From NCBI GenBank assembly GCA_951799405.1, contig OX637361.1, positions 4,673,156 through 4,737,155 of the forward strand: a stretch of 64,000 bases of DNA. The letters are read 5' to 3'. This DNA is from Agapetus fuscipes (taxonomy: Eukaryota > Arthropoda > Insecta > Trichoptera > Glossosomatidae). Below the pieces are notes generated by a model, which made no database searches, was not told where the DNA came from, and saw nothing but the letters and a program-made list of their open reading frames with translations. Position numbers and translations under genes: made by a program. This document shows, in pieces, positions 62,132-64,000 of the stretch; within the stretch, counting starts at the first letter, position 1, and each line of letters starts with the position of its first letter.

Positions 62132-64000
62132 ATATACTTTCTTCGTCAGTCTTTCCTCATTCATTCTCTCCATATGCCCAAACCATCTTAACAAACTTCT
62201 TTTAATCTTCACTTTCACACTTTCTTTTGCACCACATTCTTTTCTTACAAAATCATTCCTCACCCTGTCACTCCGTTTTTTCCCAATCATACTTCTTAGA
62301 AAGTCCATTTCAACAGTATGGACTTTACTAATTTCACTTTCATTCACCGTCCAGGCCTCGCTTCCATACATCAAGGTGGGTAAAAGTATGCCACTGCGTA
62401 CCGCCAATCGAGCATTTTTAGAAATATTTTGATTTTTGGCGATACAAGCTGTGGCACCCAGTACACACCTGCCCTTCATTACTCTTCTTTCAAGTTCACC
62501 TGTCATTCTTCCATCTTTCTCAAACTTACTTCCCAAGTATACAAACTCATTTACCACATCAACATTCATTCCGTTTATTCTAAATTCGTAGTTCGTATTT
62601 TCTTCATTTCTTTCAAAAATCAAAACTTTCGTCTTACTTGCATTCAATTTCAAATAATTACCTAGCAGAGCTTCGTTCAATCTAGAGAGCATCGTTTGCA
62701 ATTCTACTGCTGAGTCCGATACAAGAACAGCATCATCCGCATACAGTAGAACACTCACTTTGCTCTCTCCTATCATTAATCCACAATCATCAAGTCTAGC
62801 ATCTCGAACACACTTGTCCATGACTATGTTAAATAGCCATGGGCTCATCACACATCCTTGCCTTACACCCTTAAAAACTTCAAACCATTCACTATACTCA
62901 TCATCAATACGAACACATGCTGTACTATTTTCATAGTTTGCATGCACCGCACCTAGGAGAGCCCCATTCACTCCGTATGCTTTCAAAACATCCCATAACA
63001 TACCTCTGTCTACTGAGTCAAAAGCCTTTTCCAGATCTACAAAGGCCGTGAACAGCTTCCGCCTCACCGACAATTGTTTTTCAACAAGTTGTCGTAGAGT
63101 AAAAATCTGATCAACACAGCCTCTACCGGCCATAAAGCCGGACTGTATATCGGAAATCCTTTCACTAGTAGTCAGAATCACATTTTTTATAATCACCTTA
63201 CAGAAGACTTTTCCTGGTATACTGAGTAGACTGATTGGTCTGAAGTTCTGACAGTCTTTTTTGTCCCCTTTACCTTTGTAAATGGGAACAATGACTGCCT
63301 TCCTCCAATCCATCGGTACTACTCCTGCATTCACACAAAGCTTACATAATTCGTACATCCAATCTATCACGCATTCACCTCCTGCTTTCAACATTTCACC
63401 ATTTATTCCATCAAACCCAGCAGACTTTCCATTCTTCAAACATTCAATAGATACTTTTATTTCTTCTTTCAAAATCCTAAATTCATTCTCTTCTGTCATT
63501 TTTCTAAACAAAATTCTTTCGCCCCGACCAAAAATCCCTTCAAAATATTCTTTCCATCTCTTACATACTTCATCCTTCTCCCATACCATCTCACCAACAG
63601 CACTTTTGATTCCTGGGGTGGTCAATGCAGAATCTTTATTCCTATTGGCACCGACCCATCTCCAGAATTCCTTCCTACTGTCGGTGAAACTCCTGTTCAT
63701 TTTTTCATCAATCTTTCTCTGTTCATTCGCTTTGCTTTCATAAACTACATTCTTCGCCATTTGCTTGGCTATCTTATATTCATCTTCTAGCTTTCTATCA
63801 TTCCTGTCGTTCAGCCACTTTTTGTAACATTCCTTCTTCACTTTCACAGCCTCTTTTACTTTAGCATTCCACCAGGCATCCCCTTTCAATCTTCCACCTT
63901 TCGTTTCTCCACATACTTTTCGAGCACATTCAATCATTCCTTCTTTCATAAACTTCCACATGCTTTCAATATCTTTTTCATTAACATTCTTTTCAAGTTC
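62132..64000 (-). CDS. RTE-1 endonuclease-reverse transcriptase (partial)
   Basis: Over 620 codons, open at the window end (13 codons precede the first ATG at 63961, so the true start is outside, where RTE proteins carry an AP-type endonuclease). Visible RT core: SAGFDGINGEMLKAG, NFRPISLLSIPGKVFCK, FVDLEKAFDSVDRGML (catalytic Asp, about 63030), GVRQGCVMSPWLFN, LLYADDAVLVS (catalytic Asp pair, about 62735), LNASKTKVLIF, then the WFGHMERM C-terminal domain. All catalytic residues are present and no stop is seen. The frame is interrupted only by the L2-like insertion at codon position VYV. It copies LINE RNA at a nicked target site by target-primed reverse transcription. Confidence 0.95.

Larger units (their letters stand above)
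60789..64000 (-). mobile_element. RTE-1 LINE, long copy, cut by window end and an L2-like insert
   Basis: 3' UTR 60789-61147 ending in ATCTAATCTAATCTAATCT, C-terminal codons 61148-61351, an L2-like LINE (61352-62131), and coding from 62132 to the window edge. The reading frame has no stop before the insertion. It is the source-like copy for the many UTR fragments in the window. Confidence 0.95.

Overview
The window is a transposon-dense, AT-rich stretch of animal DNA, most likely from an invertebrate and perhaps an arthropod. The lineage is inferred only from the mix of elements: several RTE-clade LINEs, L2/CR1-like LINEs, a Ty3/gypsy element, Penelope-like remnants and three tRNA-headed SINE families. 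I found no host protein-coding gene, no genuine tRNA or rRNA gene, and nothing prokaryotic. Almost every coding-looking segment is a piece of a retrotransposon.

The centre (21291-27082) holds an apparently complete Ty3/gypsy retrotransposon. Its two ~542-bp LTRs differ by one base as far as I can read, and it has a primer-binding site, a polypurine tract and one uninterrupted 1474-codon gag-pol frame. It landed inside a tRNA-derived SINE (family C). That same SINE was also hit by an L2-like LINE fragment with its own target duplication.

The right end (60789-64000, minus strand) is a long RTE-clade LINE (RTE-1) with a catalytically complete reverse transcriptase, split by an L2-like LINE at 61352-62131. 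Its 3' UTR is the key to the window. About 34 copies or pieces of the same ~240-bp sequence are spread from end to end, on both strands, mostly 5'-truncated RTE-1 insertions ending in short GATTATA or GATTA repeats. Two further RTE families (RTE-2, RTE-3) leave only C-terminal fragments.

The SINEs are: family A (tRNA head, ends in a GTAGCTTAGTTGCG-like tail), family B (tRNA head, ATT-repeat tail) and family C (tRNA head, poly-A tail). Family B shares its 3' end with the L2-like LINE at 10672-11490, which points to that LINE as its mobilising partner. Two loci carry the same B-A dimer with the same junction and the same internal deletion, so a composite SINE family seems to exist.

DNA-transposon derivatives include a 175-bp element with long inverted repeats and a TAA duplication (Harbinger-like), a 247-bp family with 4-bp duplications, a family with TA-type ends, and several hairpin or foldback elements with 74-99-bp near-perfect arms. 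Penelope-like 3' ends carry hammerhead-ribozyme-like motifs, one arranged head to head. The remaining segments are unassigned AT-rich DNA plus a few GC-richer unique islands that are the best places to look for host sequence.
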